A stretch of 64,000 nucleotides of DNA, from assembly GCA_027924585.1 (NCBI GenBank), contig BSBM01001662.1, forward strand, positions 1,178,001 through 1,242,000, given 5' to 3'. Under the pieces are notes generated by a model. It was not told the origin of the DNA. It was given only the letters and a program-made list of their open reading frames with translations, and ran no database searches. The DNA is from Larix kaempferi. Taxonomy: Eukaryota > Streptophyta > Pinopsida > Pinales > Pinaceae. How positions within the stretch are numbered: the first letter of the stretch is position 1; each line of letters begins with the position of its first letter. Position numbers and translations under genes: made by a program. Below are positions 46,901-60,598 of the stretch, piece by piece.

Positions 46901-47536
46901 GTTGTAATACGATTCATTGATTATAGTTGGATAATGAACTATAAAAATATTGGTGATCTGGTAAAAATCCAAGGGGATTCTTTAGGATCCTCCTTTTGAA
47001 CATCTCATTGGGTTTTTGGTTTGAATTGTCCAAAAACCTCCTCTTTTATAATTCGCATAATGTGGAAGAATTATATCCTCCTTAATGTGTAAACACCTTT
47101 GCAGAAAACCCACCTTTTGGTATAGAGTGCTAGTGATGAAAACCCTCGTGATCGAGCTTGGTTATATACCTTATGTCTTCGACAAAGTTGTTTATGCAAA
47201 TAGAATATCGTCCTTAAAGAATTGAGTTTGATGGCATTGCAACATCTTGTTTTCAAATTTGAAGGTCACTAGCCATGCAGTAGGCAAGCAATGAAAGTAT
47301 CCAGATTAACTGTTTTATACCTAAGTCATATGAAATTTCTGATGGTAGAAGTGTACCTGCAAATCAACATGGATTTGTGTTAGCCGTAGCTAAGTAAGTG
47401 GCATAACAACCAGTAATACCCTTCTAAACTTTGGGAAGGACTCGAGGGTAAGCAGTTTAGTAAGTTTAGCAATGAATTTCTTTTATTAGTTAAATTCGAT
47501 TATCAAAAAAAAAAAAAAATTTGGGGATACATTACA
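43966..47536 (+). mobile_element. GypB LTR (full-length copy, 3571 bp)
   Basis: Begins TGTGACGTTCCCC and ends GGGGATACATTACA, so the termini are loosely complementary. It is followed by the primer site. It is inserted in the GypA 3' LTR, and CGTAG (43961-43965) is the expected 5-bp target duplication. Only this copy has the first 2510 bp. The last 1061 bp recur in every array unit. A frame at 45850-46044 inside is not called. Confidence 0.8.
44351..44360 (+). promoter_or_regulatory. TATA box in the GypB LTR
   Basis: TATAAAAAGG, about 385 bp into the LTR, is a good core promoter match. It lies in the LTR part that the tandem units lack, so only the first unit has it. Confidence 0.5.
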
Positions 47537-47538
47537 TA

Positions 47539-47550
47539 TGGTATCAGAGC
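47539..47550 (+). other. GypB primer binding site
   Basis: TGGTATCAGAGC, two bases after the LTR end. It is repeated in each unit at the same offset. Confidence 0.88.
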
Positions 47551-47665
47551 CAAGTTCAACCCTGTCGACTTGGAAACACCTAACTTCTGTTGAACATGAA
47601 AATATAAAAAATTTCTAATAGTATATTCGGATGCTGTATGCATATGTTTCAGTTTGATTTTTCAG

Positions 47666-49841
47666 ATGACTTCGCACGAGGAATATGGAGAACAGCCTGA
47701 AGGAAATGAGCAGGCACGAACAGAAGAACATTCTGAAGCAAGTCAGGTATTAGAAACCATGAGAAGCTTGATCGTGGAGATACAAAGCTTCAAGGAAGAC
47801 AATGAACAACTAAAGAAAGCTCAGGAAAAGCAGCAAGAAATCAATGAGATTTTGCTGCAAAGTCTTCATGAAAGGAATAATGGGGAAAAACAAAAGGAGG
47901 AAACCAAGAGGAAAGAAGAAACTGACGAAAACGCTGAGAAAAAAGGGAACTCTTCCAACGAGACCCAGAAATCTGAACATCAAGACAAGACCATGGGAAA
48001 GAGAAAAGTTGACCACCTGGAGGGTGAATTCAAAAAGATAAATCCTACCAGCTTTGATGGAGAATCAAAAACTGGCGAAGAAGCAGAGGCCTGGCTGCTG
48101 GATATAAAAAAAATACTTTCAAATTTACAATTACTCCAGCAATATGAAAGTCAGAATGGTTGTGTACAATCTGAAGGGAAAGGCCAGCATATGGTGGCAA
48201 GACCTTAAGATTTCCCAGGGACTGAAAGAAAAGAACCTTGAATGGTCAGAATTCAAGAAATATTTCAAGAAACAGTACTTATCAGAAAGTTATTATGAAA
48301 GAAAAACCAAGGAATTCTACGAATTGAAACTGGGTCAAATGACAATGGAAGATCTTATCAATAAATTTCTAGACCTGTTGCGGTTCGTTCCCTATATCAA
48401 GGAAGAAAAATTAAAGGTACAGCTGTTCTTAAGCTGTCTGCCGCAGTCCTATAAAGATCGAAATGAGTTCGACAATCCAAGAAATTTAGACGAAGCATTG
48501 AGGAAGGCCACACTATGTTTTGAGCAATACAAACAAAGGACTGATACTTCTAAAGCATGGAAGGATATGAAACAGGAAAAGTTTAACCAGCGGAAGAAAG
48601 GTTTCAAACCCCCGCCTTTCAGGAACATGCCCAAAAACTTCCAGGGAAATTCATTTCCCAAGAATGAACAGTTACAGCAGAAACATTTTAAACCCCCTAA
48701 CATGGGAATAAAAGGAAGTACCAGTATCCCTAAAGAACCCCTGAAGTGTTGGCAATGTGGTGAAGCCCATTTACGCAGGAATTGTCCCCGATACAATGAA
48801 ACAAACAGGGTACTGCATAATATGCAAGAAGCATCCACAGTGGGAGACATTGGGAAAAGTTATCACCGAATTAATGCAGCCTTGGAAGACCGACAGGCAG
48901 ATCATCAATCTGCAATTGTGGAAATTGAAGGTAAAATTTCTAACCATGCTTGTACTATTTTAATTGACCCTGGAGCAACTTTAAGCTACATCACTCCCAA
49001 GATGATGGAGCACTCTCAACTCACCAAGGTAAAGCACCCAAAACCCTGGTTAGTTCAGTTAGCTACAGGAGCAAAGAAGAAGGTAACTGAATATATATCT
49101 GATTGTGAACTTCAAATACAGGACCACAAAACAAAGATTAATTTAAATGTGTTGCCTTTAGGATCATACGACATGATAATAGGTATGGACTGGCTTGAAA
49201 AATATAAAGTAGTACTGAACTGCTTTACCAAAAACTTTACCTACATTGCGGAAGACCAAACTTTAAGAACAGTGAATGGAAAACAGAAACCTATCTCTGT
49301 TAGGCAGATTTCTGCTATGCAGTTAAAGAAGTGCATGAGAAAAGGATGCAAGATTTACGCTGTACGAGTATCTGATTTACTCCTCAATGGGAGCCAAGAT
49401 TCCATAGCAGAACATCCTGTCCTAGGCGAGTTCCTAGACGTATTTCCAGAAGAAATACCGGGGTTACCCCCTCAACGAGAAATAGATTTTTCCATTGAAA
49501 TTTTACCAGGATCTGCACCAGTGTCAAAGGTACCTTATAGGATGAGTACTCCAGAATTAACAGAATTAAAGATTCAGATTCAAGAACTACTAGACAAAGG
49601 GTATATAAGACCTAGTGTCTCGCCTTGGGGTGCACCGGTCCTTTTTGTGAAGAAAAAAGATGGGACTCTAAGACTATGTATTGACTATAGACAACTGAAT
49701 AAGGTAACTGTTCCTCATGATCGTTCAAATCAACAAAACCAGCTTCAAAAAAATTCCACGGCAGGGAAAACTGCTAAATCATTTCAACCCCGAAGCTGTA
49801 GTGTTATCACCATTCTGGAGACCAACATAATAGAACTCTAA
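47666..49841 (+). pseudogene. gag-pol: array unit 1: GypB gag-protease-partial RT
   Basis: Gag starts at ATG 47666 (MTSHEEYGEQ), with a charged, coiled-coil-like Lys/Glu-rich segment. An A8 run at 48106-48113 shifts the frame, and the first frame ends at 48208. The second frame is open from ~48114 to 49841. It holds the gag C-terminal part (WWQDLK), the knuckle [13 protein letters not shown] (one residue shorter between Cys and His than usual), the protease [10 protein letters not shown] and [10 protein letters not shown], and the first RT motif [11 protein letters not shown]. After the joint at 49709 the tail is LTR-encoded ([11 protein letters not shown]). The RT catalytic Asp pair, RNase H and integrase are absent. 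It shares alleles with unit 4: [22 protein letters not shown]. Confidence 0.9.
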
Positions 49842-50898
49842 TTCGAAACCAGAAGTGAAATAAGCAAGCTCGTGGAGATTAACACTTTTCAAGAACCATG
49901 AAACCCTTACGGTCATTCAGGTGTGCAGGTGGCACTGTTACATTCCATCGCCTTTATTGAGGACACATGGCCCTGTCCTTTCTCCATTTCACTGGCAGGC
50001 TTAGAGAAATACTACTGGCATCGTACAGACATCGTTCATTAAGATCATTTAATTGATAAGAAAACCCTGCATAGTGCGATCAGCTCTATGTGCCATCCAG
50101 CTACCATTTCGGTTAAAAACTTTAAGTTCCACAGTTGTAATACGATTCATTTATTATAGTTGGATAATGAACTATAAAAATATTGGTGATCTGGTAAAAA
50201 TCCAAGGGGATGCTTTGGGATCCTCCCTTTGAACATCTCATTGGGTTTTTGGTTTGAATTGTCCAAAAACCTCCTCTTTTATAATTCACATAATGTGGAA
50301 GAATTATATCCTCCTTAATGTGTAAACACCTTTGCAGAAAACCCACCTTTTGGTATAGAGTGCTAGTGATGAAAACCCTCGTGATCGAGCTTGGTTATAT
50401 ACCTTATGTCTTCGACAAAGTTGTTTATGCAAATAGAATATCGTCCTTAAAGAATTGAGTTTGATGGCATTGAAAAATCTTGTTTTCAAATTTGAAGGTC
50501 ACTAGCCATGCAGTAGGCAAGCAATGAAAGTATCCAGATTAACTGTTTTATACCTAAGTCATATGAAATTTCTGATGGTAGAAGTGTACCTGCAAATCAA
50601 CATGGATTTGTGTTAGTCGTAGCTAAGTAAGTGGCATAACAACCAGTAATACCCTTCTAAACTTTGGGAAGGACTCGAGGGTAAGCAGTTTAGTAAGTTT
50701 AGCAATGAATTTCTTTTATTAGTTAAATTCGATTATCAAAAAAAAAAAAAAAATTGGGGATACATTACATATGGTATCAGAGCCAAGTTCAACCCTGTCG
50801 ACTTGGAAACACCTAACTTCTGTTGAACATGAAAATATAAAAAATTTCTAATAGTATATTCGGATGCTGTATGCATATGTTTCAGTTTGATTTTTCAG

Positions 50899-53074
50899 AT
50901 GACTTCGCACGAGGAATACGGAGAACAGCCAGAAGGAAATGAGCAGGCACCAACAGAAGAACATTCTGAAGCAAGTCAGGTATTAGAAACCATGAGAAGC
51001 TTGATCGTGGAGATACAAAGCTTCAAGGCAGACAATGAACAACTAAAGAAAGCTCAGGAAAAGCAGCAAGAAATCAATGAGATTTTGCTGCAAAGTCTTC
51101 ATGAAAGGAATAATGGGGAAAAACAAAAGGAGGAAACCAAGAGGAAAGAAGAAACTGACGAAAACGCTGAGAAAAAAGGGAACTCTTCCAATGAGACCCA
51201 GAAATCTGAACATCAAGACAAGACCATGGGAAAGAGAAAAGTTGACCACCTGGAGGGTGAATTCAAAAAGATAAAGCCTACCAGCTTTGATGGAGAATCA
51301 AAAACTGGCGAAGAAGCAGAGGCCTGGCTGCTGGATATAAAAAAAATACTTTCAAATTTACAATTACTCCAGCAATATGAAAGTCAGAATGGTTGTGTAC
51401 AATCTGAAGGGAAAGGCCAGCATATGGTGGCAAGACCTTAAGATTTCCCAGGGACTGAAAGAAAAGAACCTTGAATGATCAGAATTCAAGAAATATTTCA
51501 AGAAACAGTACTTATCAGAAAGTTATTATGAAAGAAAAACCAAGGAAGTCTACGAATTGAAACTGGTTCAAATGACAATGGAAGATCTTATCAATAAATT
51601 TCTAGACCTGTTGCGGTTCGTTCCCTATATCAAGGAAGAAAAATTAAAGGTACAGCGGTTCTTAAGCTGTCTGCCGCAGTCCTATAAAGATCGATTTGAG
51701 TTCGACAATCCAAGAACTTTAGACGAAGCATTGAGGAAGGCCAGACTATGTTTTGAGCCATACAAACAAAGGACTGATACTTCTAAAGCATGGAAGGATA
51801 TGAAACAGGAAAATTTTAACCAGCGGAAGAAAGGTTTCAAACCCCCTCCTTTCAGGAACATGCCCAAAAACTTCCAGGGAAATTCATTTCCCAAGAATGA
51901 ACAGTTACAGCAGAAAAATTTTAAACCCCCTAACATGGGAATAAAAGGAAGTACCAGTATCCCTAAAGAACCCTTGAAGTGTTGGCAATGTGGTGAAGCC
52001 CATTTACGCAGGAATTGTCCCCAATACAATGAAACAAACAGGGTACTGCATAATATGCAAGAAGCATCCACAGTGGGAGACATTGGGAAAAGTTATCACC
52101 GAATTAATGCAGCCTTGGAAGACCGACAGGCAGATCATCAATCTGCAATTGTGGAAATTGAAGGTAAAATTTCTAACCATGCTTGTACTATTTTAATTGA
52201 CCCTGGAGCAACTTTAAGCTACATCACTCCCAAGATGATGGAGCACTCTCAACTCACCAAGGTAAAGCACCCAAAACCCTGGTTAGTTCAGTTAGCTACA
52301 GGAGCAAAGAGGAAGGTAACTGAATATATATCTGATTGTGAACTTCAAATACAGGACCACAAAACAAAGATTAATTTAAATGTGTTGCCTTTAGGATCAT
52401 ACGACATGATAATAGGTATGGACTGGCTTGAAAAATATAAAGTAGTACTGAACTGCTTTACCAAAAACTTTACCTACATTGCGGAAGACCAAACTTTAAG
52501 AACAGTGAATGGAAAACAGAAACCTGTCTCTGTTAGGCAGATTTCTGCTATGCAGTTAAAGAAGTGCATGAGAAAAGGATGCAAGATTTACGCTGTACGA
52601 GTATCTGATTTACTCCTCAATGGGAGCCAAGATTCCATAGCAGAACATCCTGTCCTAGGCGAGTTCCTAGACGTATTTCCAGAAGAAATACCAGGGTTAC
52701 CCCCTCAACGAGAAATAGATTTTTCCATTGAACTTTTACCAGGATCTGCACCAGTGTCAAAGGTGCCTTATAGGATGAGTATTCCAGAATTAACAGAATT
52801 AAAGATTCAGATTCAAGAACTACTAGACAAAGGGTATATAAGACCTAGTGTCTCGCCTTGGGGTGCACCGGTCCTTTTTGTGAAGAAAAAAGATGGGACT
52901 CTAAGACTATGTATTGACTATAGACAACTGAATAAGGTAACTGTTCCTCATGATCGTTCAAATCAACAAAACCAGCTTCAAAAAAATTCCACGGCAGGGA
53001 AAACTGCTAAATCATTTCAACCCCGAAGTTGTAGTGTTATCACCATTCTGGAGACCAACATAATAGAACTCTAA
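50899..53074 (+). pseudogene. gag-pol: array unit 2: GypB gag-protease-partial RT
   Basis: Same layout. The A8 run is at 51339-51346. An extra TGA at 51476-51478 replaces the Trp codon of LEWSEF. The frame is open again from 51479 to the LTR-encoded stop at 53074. It shares with unit 5 the [29 protein letters not shown] and KPVSVRQ variants. Confidence 0.9.
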
Positions 53075-54130
53075 TTCGAAACCAGAAGTGAAATAAGCAA
53101 GCTCGTGGAGATTAACACTTTTCAAGAACCATGAAACCCTTACGGTCATTCAGGTGTGCAGGTGGCACTGTTACATTCCATCTCCTTTATTGAGGTCACA
53201 TGGCCCTGTCCTTTCTCCATTTCCTTGGCAGGCTTAGAGAAATACTACTGGCATCGTACAGACGTCGTTCATTAAGATCATTTAATTGATAAGAAAACCC
53301 TGCATAGTGCGATCAGCTCTATGTGCCATCCAGCTACCATTTCGGTTAAAAACTTTAAGTTCCATAGTTGTAATACGATTCATTGATTATAGTTGGATAA
53401 TGAACTATAAAAATATTGGTGATCTGGTAAAAATCCAAGGGGATGCTTTGGGATCCTCCCTTTGAACATCTCATTGGGTTTTTGGTTTGAATTGTCCAAA
53501 AACCTCCTCTTTTATAATTCGCATAATGTGGAAGAATTATATCCTCCTTAATGTGTAAACACCTTTGCAGAAAACCCACCTTTTGGTATAGAGTGCTAGT
53601 GATGAAAACCCTCGTGATCGAGCTTGGTTATATACCTTATGTCTTCGACAAAGTTGTTTATGCAAATAGAATATTGTCCTTAAAGAATTGAGTTTGATGG
53701 CATTGCAACATCTTGTTTTCAAATTTGAAGGTCACTAGCCATGCAGTAGGCAAGCAATGAAAGTATCCAGATTAACTGTTTTATACCTAAGTCATATGAA
53801 ATTTCTGATGGTAGAAGTGTACCTGCAAATCAACATGGATTTGTGTTAGCCGTAGCTAAGTAAGTGGCATAACAACAAGTAATACCCTTCTAAACTTTGG
53901 GAAGGACTCGAGGGTAAGCAGTTTAGTAAGTTTAGCAATGAATTTCTTTTATTAGTTAAATTCGATTATCAAAAAAAAAAAAAATTTGGGGATACATTAC
54001 ATATGGTATCAGAGCCAAGTTCAACCCTGTCGACTTGGAAACACCTAACTTCTGTTGAACATGAAAATATAAAAATTTTCTAATAGTATATTCGGATGTT
54101 GTATGCATATGTTTCAGTTTGATTTTTCAG

Positions 54131-56306
54131 ATGACTTCGCACGAGGAATACGGAGAACGGCCTGAAGGAAATGAGCAGGCACGAACAGAAGAACATTCTG
54201 AAGCAAGTCAGGTATTAGAAACCATGAGAAGCTTGATCCTGGAGATACAAAGCTTCAAGGCAGACAATGAACAACTAAAGAAAGCTCAGGAAAAGCAGCA
54301 AGAAATCAAAGAGATTTTGCTGCAAAGTCTTCATGAAAGGAATAATGGGGAAAAACAAAAGGAGGAAACCAAGAGGAAAGAAGAAACTGACGAAAACGCT
54401 GAGAAAAAAGGGAACTCTTCCAACGAGACCCAGAAATCTGAACATCAATACAAGACCATGGGAAAGAGAAAAGTTGACCACCTGGAGGGTGAATTCAAAA
54501 AGATAAAGCCTACCAGCTTTGATGGAGAATCAAAAACTGGCGAAGAAGCAGAGGCCTGGCTGCTGGATATAAAAAAAATACTTTCAAATTTACAATTACT
54601 CCAGCAATATGAAAGTCAGAATGGTTGTGTACAATCTGAAGGGAAAGGCCAGCATATGGTGGCAAGACCTTAAGATTTCCCAGGGACTGAAAGAAAAGAA
54701 CCTTGAATGGTCAGAATTCAAGAAATATTTCAAGAAACAGTGCTTATCAGAAAGTTATTATGAAAGAAAAACCAAGGAATTCTACGAATTGAAACTGGGT
54801 CAAATGACAATGGAAGATCTTATCAATAAATTTCTAGACCTGTTGCGGTTCGTTCCCTATATCAAGGAAGAAAAATTAAAGGTACAGCGGTTGTTAAGCT
54901 GTCTGCCGCAATCCTATAAAGATCGAATTGAGTTCGACAATCCAAGAACTTTAGACGAAGCATCGAGGAAGGCCAGACTATGTTTTGAGCAATACAAACA
55001 AAGGAATGATACTTCTAAAGCATGGAAGGATATGAAACAGGAAAATTTTAACCAGCGGAAGAAAGGTTTCAAACCCCCGCCTTTCAGGAACATGCCCAAA
55101 AACTTCCAGGGAAATTCATTTCCCAAGAATGAACAGTTACAGCAGAAAAATTTTAAACCCCCTAACATGGGAATAAAAGGAAGTACCAGTATCCCTAAAG
55201 AACCCCTGAAGTGTTGGCAATGTGGTGAAGCCCATTTACGCAGGAATTGTCCCCGATACAATGAAACAAACAGGGTACTGCATAATATGCAAGAAGCATC
55301 CACAGTGGGAGACATTGGGAAAAGTTATCACCGAATTAATGCAGCCTTGGAAGACCGACAGGCAGATCATCAATCTGCAATTGTGGAAATTGAAGGTAAA
55401 ATTTCTAACCATGCTTGTACTATTTTAATTGACCCTGGAGCAACTTTAAGCTACATCACTCCCAAGATGATGGAGCACTCTCAACTCACCAAGGTAAAGC
55501 ACCCAAAACCTTGGTTAGTTCAGTTAGCTACAGGAGCAAAGAGGAAGGTAACTGAATATATATCTGATTGTGAACTTCAAATACAGGACCACAAAACAAA
55601 GATTAATTTAAATGTGTTGCCTTTAGGATCATACGACATGATAATAGGTATGGACTGGCTTGAAAAATATAAAGTAGTACTGAACTGCTTTACCAAAAAC
55701 TTTACCTACATTGCGGAAGACCAAACTTTAAGAATAGTGAATGGAAAACAGAAACCTATCTCTGTTAGGCAGATTTCTTCTATGCAGTTAAAGAAGTGCA
55801 TGAGAAAAGGATGCAAGATTTACGCTGTACAAGTATCTGATTTACTCCTCAATGGGAGCCAAGCTTCCATAGCAGAACTTACTGTCCTAGGCGAGTTCCT
55901 AGACGTATTTCCAGAAGAAATACCGGGGTTACCCCCTCAACGAGAAATAGATTTTTCCATTGAACTTTTACCAGGATCTGCACCAGTGTCAAAGGTACCT
56001 TATAGGATGAGTATTCCAGAATTAACAGAATTAAAGATTCAGATTCAAGAACTACTAGACAAAGGGTATATAAGACCTAGTGTCTCGCCTTGGGGTGCAC
56101 CGGTCCTTTTTGTGAAGAAAAAAGATGGGACTCTAAGACTATGTATTGACTATAGACAACTGAATAAGGTAACTGTTCCTCATGATGGTTCAAATCAACA
56201 AAACCAGCTTCAAAAAAATTCCACGGCAGGGAAAACTGCTAAATCATTTCAACCCCGAAGCTGTAGTGTTATCACCATTCTGGAGACCAACATAATAGAA
56301 CTCTAA
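54131..56306 (+). pseudogene. gag-pol: array unit 3: GypB gag-protease-partial RT
   Basis: Same layout. The A8 run is at 54571-54578. Unit-specific changes include GERPEGNE and LILEIQSF near the start (shared with partial unit 6), KKQCLSE (Tyr to Cys), RIVNGKQ and VPHDGSN. The second frame runs to 56306. Confidence 0.9.
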
Positions 56307-57365
56307 TTCGAAACCAGAAGTGAAATAAGCAAGCTCGTGGAGATTAACACTTTTCAAGAACCATGAAACCCTTACGCTCATTCAGGTGTGCAGGTGGCAC
56401 TGTTACATTCCATCGCCTTTATTGAGGTCACATGGCCCTGTCCTTTCTCCATTTCACTGGCAGGCTTAGAGAAATGCTACTGGCATCGTACAGACATCGT
56501 TCATTAATATCATTTAATTGATAAGAAAACCCTGCATAGTGCGATCAGCTCTATGTGCCATCCAGCTACCATTTCGGTTAAAAACTTTAATTTCCATAGT
56601 TGTAATATGATTCATTGATTATAGTTGGATAATGAACTATAAAAATATTGGTGATCTGGTAAAAATCCAAGGGGATGCTTTGGGATCCTCCCTTTGAACA
56701 TCTCATTGGGTTTTTGGTTTGAATTGTCCAAAAACCTCCTCTTTTATAATTCGCATAATGTGGAAGAATTATATCCTCCTTAATGTGTAAACACCTTTGC
56801 AGAAAACCCACCTTTTGGTATAGAGTGCTAGTGATGAAAACCCTCGTGATCGAGCTTGGTTATATACCTTATGTCTTCGACAAAGTTGTTTATGCAAATA
56901 GAATATCGTCCTTAAAGAATTGAGTTTGATGGCATTGCAACATCTTGTTTTCAAATTTGAAGGTCACTAGCCATGCAGTAGGCAAGCAATGAAAGTATCC
57001 AGATTAATTGTTTTATACCTAAGTCATATGAAATTTCTGATGGTAGAAGTGTACCTCCAAATCAACATGGATTTGTGTTAGCCGTAGCTAAGTAAGTTGC
57101 ATAACAACCAGTAATACCCTTCTAAAATTTGGGAAGGAATCGAGGGTAAGCAGTTTAGTAAGTTTAGCAATGAATTTCTTTTATTAGTTAAATTCGATTA
57201 TCAAAAAAAAAAAAAAAAATTTGGGGATACATTACATATGGTATCAGAGCCAAGTTCAACCCTGTCGACTTGGAAACACCTAACTTATGTTGAACATGAA
57301 AATATAAAAAATTTCTAATAGTATATTCGGATGCTGTATGCATATGTTTCAGTTTGATTTTTCAG

Positions 57366-59448
57366 ATGACTTCGCACGAGGAATACGGAGAACAGCCAGA
57401 AGGAAATGAGCAGGCACGAACAGAAGAACATTCTGAAGCAAGTCAGGTATTAGAAACCATGAGAAGCTTGATCGTGGAGATACAAAGCTTCAAGGCAGAC
57501 AATGAACAACTAAAGAAAGCTCAGGAAAAGCAGCAAGAAATCAATGATATTTTGCTGCAAAGTCTTCATGAAAGGAATAATGGGGAAAAACAAAAGGAGG
57601 AAACCAAGAGGAAAGAAGAAACTGACGAAAACGCTGAGAAAAAAGGGAACTCTTCCAACGAGACCCAGAAATCTGAACATCAAGACAAGACCATGGGAAA
57701 GAGAAAAGTTGACCACCTGGAGGGTGAATTCAAAAAGATAAAGCCTACCAGCTTTGATGGAGAATCAAAAACTGGCGAAGAAGCAGAGGCCTGGCTGCTG
57801 GATATAAAAAAAATACTTTCAAATTTACAATTACTCCAGCAATATGAAAGTCGGAATGGTTGTGTACAGTCTGAAGGGAAAGGCCAGCATATGGTGGCAA
57901 GACCTTAAGATTTCCCAGGGACTGAAAGAAAAGAACCTTGAATGGTCAGAATTCAAGAAATATTTCAAGAAACAGTACTTATCAGAAAGTTATTATGAAA
58001 GAAAAACCAAGGAATTCTACGAATTGAAACTGGGTCAAATGACAATGGAAGATCTTATCAATAAATTTCTAGACCTGTTGCGGTTCGTTCCCTATATCAA
58101 GGAAGAAAAATTAAAGGTACAACGGTTCTTAAGCTGTCTGCCGCAGTCCTATAAAGATCGAAATGAGTTCGACAATCCAAGAAATTTAGACGAAGCATTG
58201 AGGAAGGCCAGACTATGTTTTGAGCAATACAAACAAAGGACTGATACTTCTAAAGCATGGAAGGATATGAAACAGGAAAAGTTTAACCAGCGGAAGAAAG
58301 GTTTCAAACCCCCGCCTTTCAGGAACATGCCCAAAAACTTCCAGGGAAATTCATTTCCCAAGAATGAACAGTTACAGCAGAAACATTTTAAACCCCCTAA
58401 CATGGGAATAAAAGGAAGTACCAGTATCCCTAAAGAACCCCTGAAGTGTTGGCAATGTGGTGAAGCCCATTTACGCAGGAATTGTCCCCGATATAATGAA
58501 ACAAACAGGGTACTGCATAATATGCAAGAAGCATCCACAGTGGGAGACATTGGGAAAAGTTATCACCGAATTAATGCAGCCTTGGAAGACCGACAGGCAG
58601 ATCATCAATCTGCAATTGTGGAAATTGAAGGTAAAATTTCTAACCATGCTTGTACTATTTTAATTGACCCTGGAGCAACTTTAAGCTACATCACTCCCAA
58701 GATGATGGAGCACTCTCAACTCACCAAGGTAAAGCACCCAAAACCCTGGTTAGTTCAGTTAGCTACAGGAGCAAAGAAGAAGGTAACTGAATATATATCT
58801 GATTGTGAACTTCAAATACAGGACCACAAAACAAAGATTAATTTAAATGTGTTGCCTTTAGGATCATACGACATGATAATAGGTATGGACTGGCTTGAAA
58901 AATATAAAGTAGTACTGAACTGCTTTACCAAAAACTTTACCTACATTGCGGAAGACCAAACTTTAAGAACAGTGAATGGAAAACAGAAACCTATCTCTGT
59001 TAGGCAGATTTCTGCTATGCAGTTAAAGAAGTGCATGAGAAAAGGATGCAAGATTTACGCTGTACGAGTATCTGATTTACTCCTCAATGGGAGCCAAGAT
59101 TCCATAGCAGAACATCCTGTCCTAGGCGAGTTCCTAGACGTATTTCCAGAAGAAATACCGGGGTTACCCCCTCAACGAGAAATAGATTTTTCCATTGAAA
59201 TTTTACCAGGATCTGCACCAGTGTCAAAGGTACCTTATAGGATGAGTACTCCAGAATTAACAGAATTAAAGATTCAGATTCAAGAACTACTAGACAAAGG
59301 GTATATAAGACCTAGTGTCTCGCCTTGGGGTGCACCGGTCCTTTTTGTGAAGAAAAAAGATGGGACTCTAAGACTATGTATTGACTATAGACAACTGAAT
59401 AAGGTAACTGTTCCTCATGATCGTTCAAATCAACAAAACCAGCTTTAA
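57366..59448 (+). pseudogene. gag-pol: array unit 4: GypB gag-protease-partial RT
   Basis: Same layout, closest to unit 1. The A8 run is at 57806-57813. The fused frame ends earlier, at TAA 59446-59448, because CTTCAA became CTTTAA in the LTR-derived tail. The unit is 3235 bp long, with a longer A run near 57202-57218 just before the LTR end. Confidence 0.9.
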
Positions 59449-60598
59449 AAAAATTCCACGGCAGGGAAAACTGCTAAATCATTTCAACCCCGAAGCTGTA
59501 GTGTTATCACCATTCTGGAGACCAACATAATAGAACTCTAATTCGAAACCAGAAGTGAAATAAGCAAGCTCGTGGAGATTAACACTTTTCAAGAACCATG
59601 AAACCCTTACGGTCATTCAGGTGTGCAGGTGGCACTGTTACATTCCATCGCCTTTATTGAGGACACATGGCCCTGTCCTTTCTCCATTTCGCTGGAAGGC
59701 TTAGAGAAATACTACTGGCATCGTACAGACATCGTTCATTAAGATCATTTAATTGATAAGAAAACCCTGCATAGTGCGATCAGCTCTATGTGCCATCCAG
59801 CTACCATTTCGGTTAAAAACTTTAAGTTCCACAGTTGTAATACGATTCATTGATTATAGTTGGATAATGAACTATAAAAATATTGGTGATCTGGTAAAAA
59901 TCCAAGGGGATGCTTTGGGATCTTCCCTTTGAACATCTCATTGGGTTTTTGGTTTGAATTGTCCAAAAACCTCCTCTTTTATAATTCACATAATGTGGAA
60001 GAATTATATCCTCCTTAATGTGTAAACACCTTTGCAGAAAACCCACCTTTTGGTATAGAGTGCTAGTGATGAAAACCCTCGTGATCGAGCTTGGTTATAT
60101 ACCTTATGTCTTCGACAAAGTTGTTTATGCAAATAGAATATCGTCCTTAAAGAATTGAGTTTGATGGCATTGAAACATCTTGTTTTCAAATTTGAAGGTC
60201 ACTAGCCATGCAATAGGCAAGCAATGAAAGTATCCAGATTAACTGTTTTATACCTAAGTCATATGAAATTTCTGATGGTAGAAGTGTACCTGCAAATCAA
60301 CATGGATTTGTGTTAGTCGTAGCTAAGTAAGTGGCATAACAACCAGTAATACCCTTCTAAACTTTGGGAAGGACTCGAGGGTAAGCAGTTTAGTAAGTTT
60401 AGCAATGAATTTCTTTTATTAGTTAAATTTGATTATCAAAAAAAAAAAAAAAATTGGGGATACATTACATATGGTATCAGAGCCAAGTTCAACCCTGTCG
60501 ACTTGGAAACACCTAACTTCTGTTGAACATGAAAATATAAAAAATTTCTAATAGTATATTCGGATGCTGTATGCATATGTTTCAGTTTGATTTTTCAG

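Noticed and set aside
50122-50489. Minus-strand frames of 61 and 74 codons repeated in every array unit
   Set aside because: They lie in the LTR tail and recur only because the unit is duplicated. They overlap each other.
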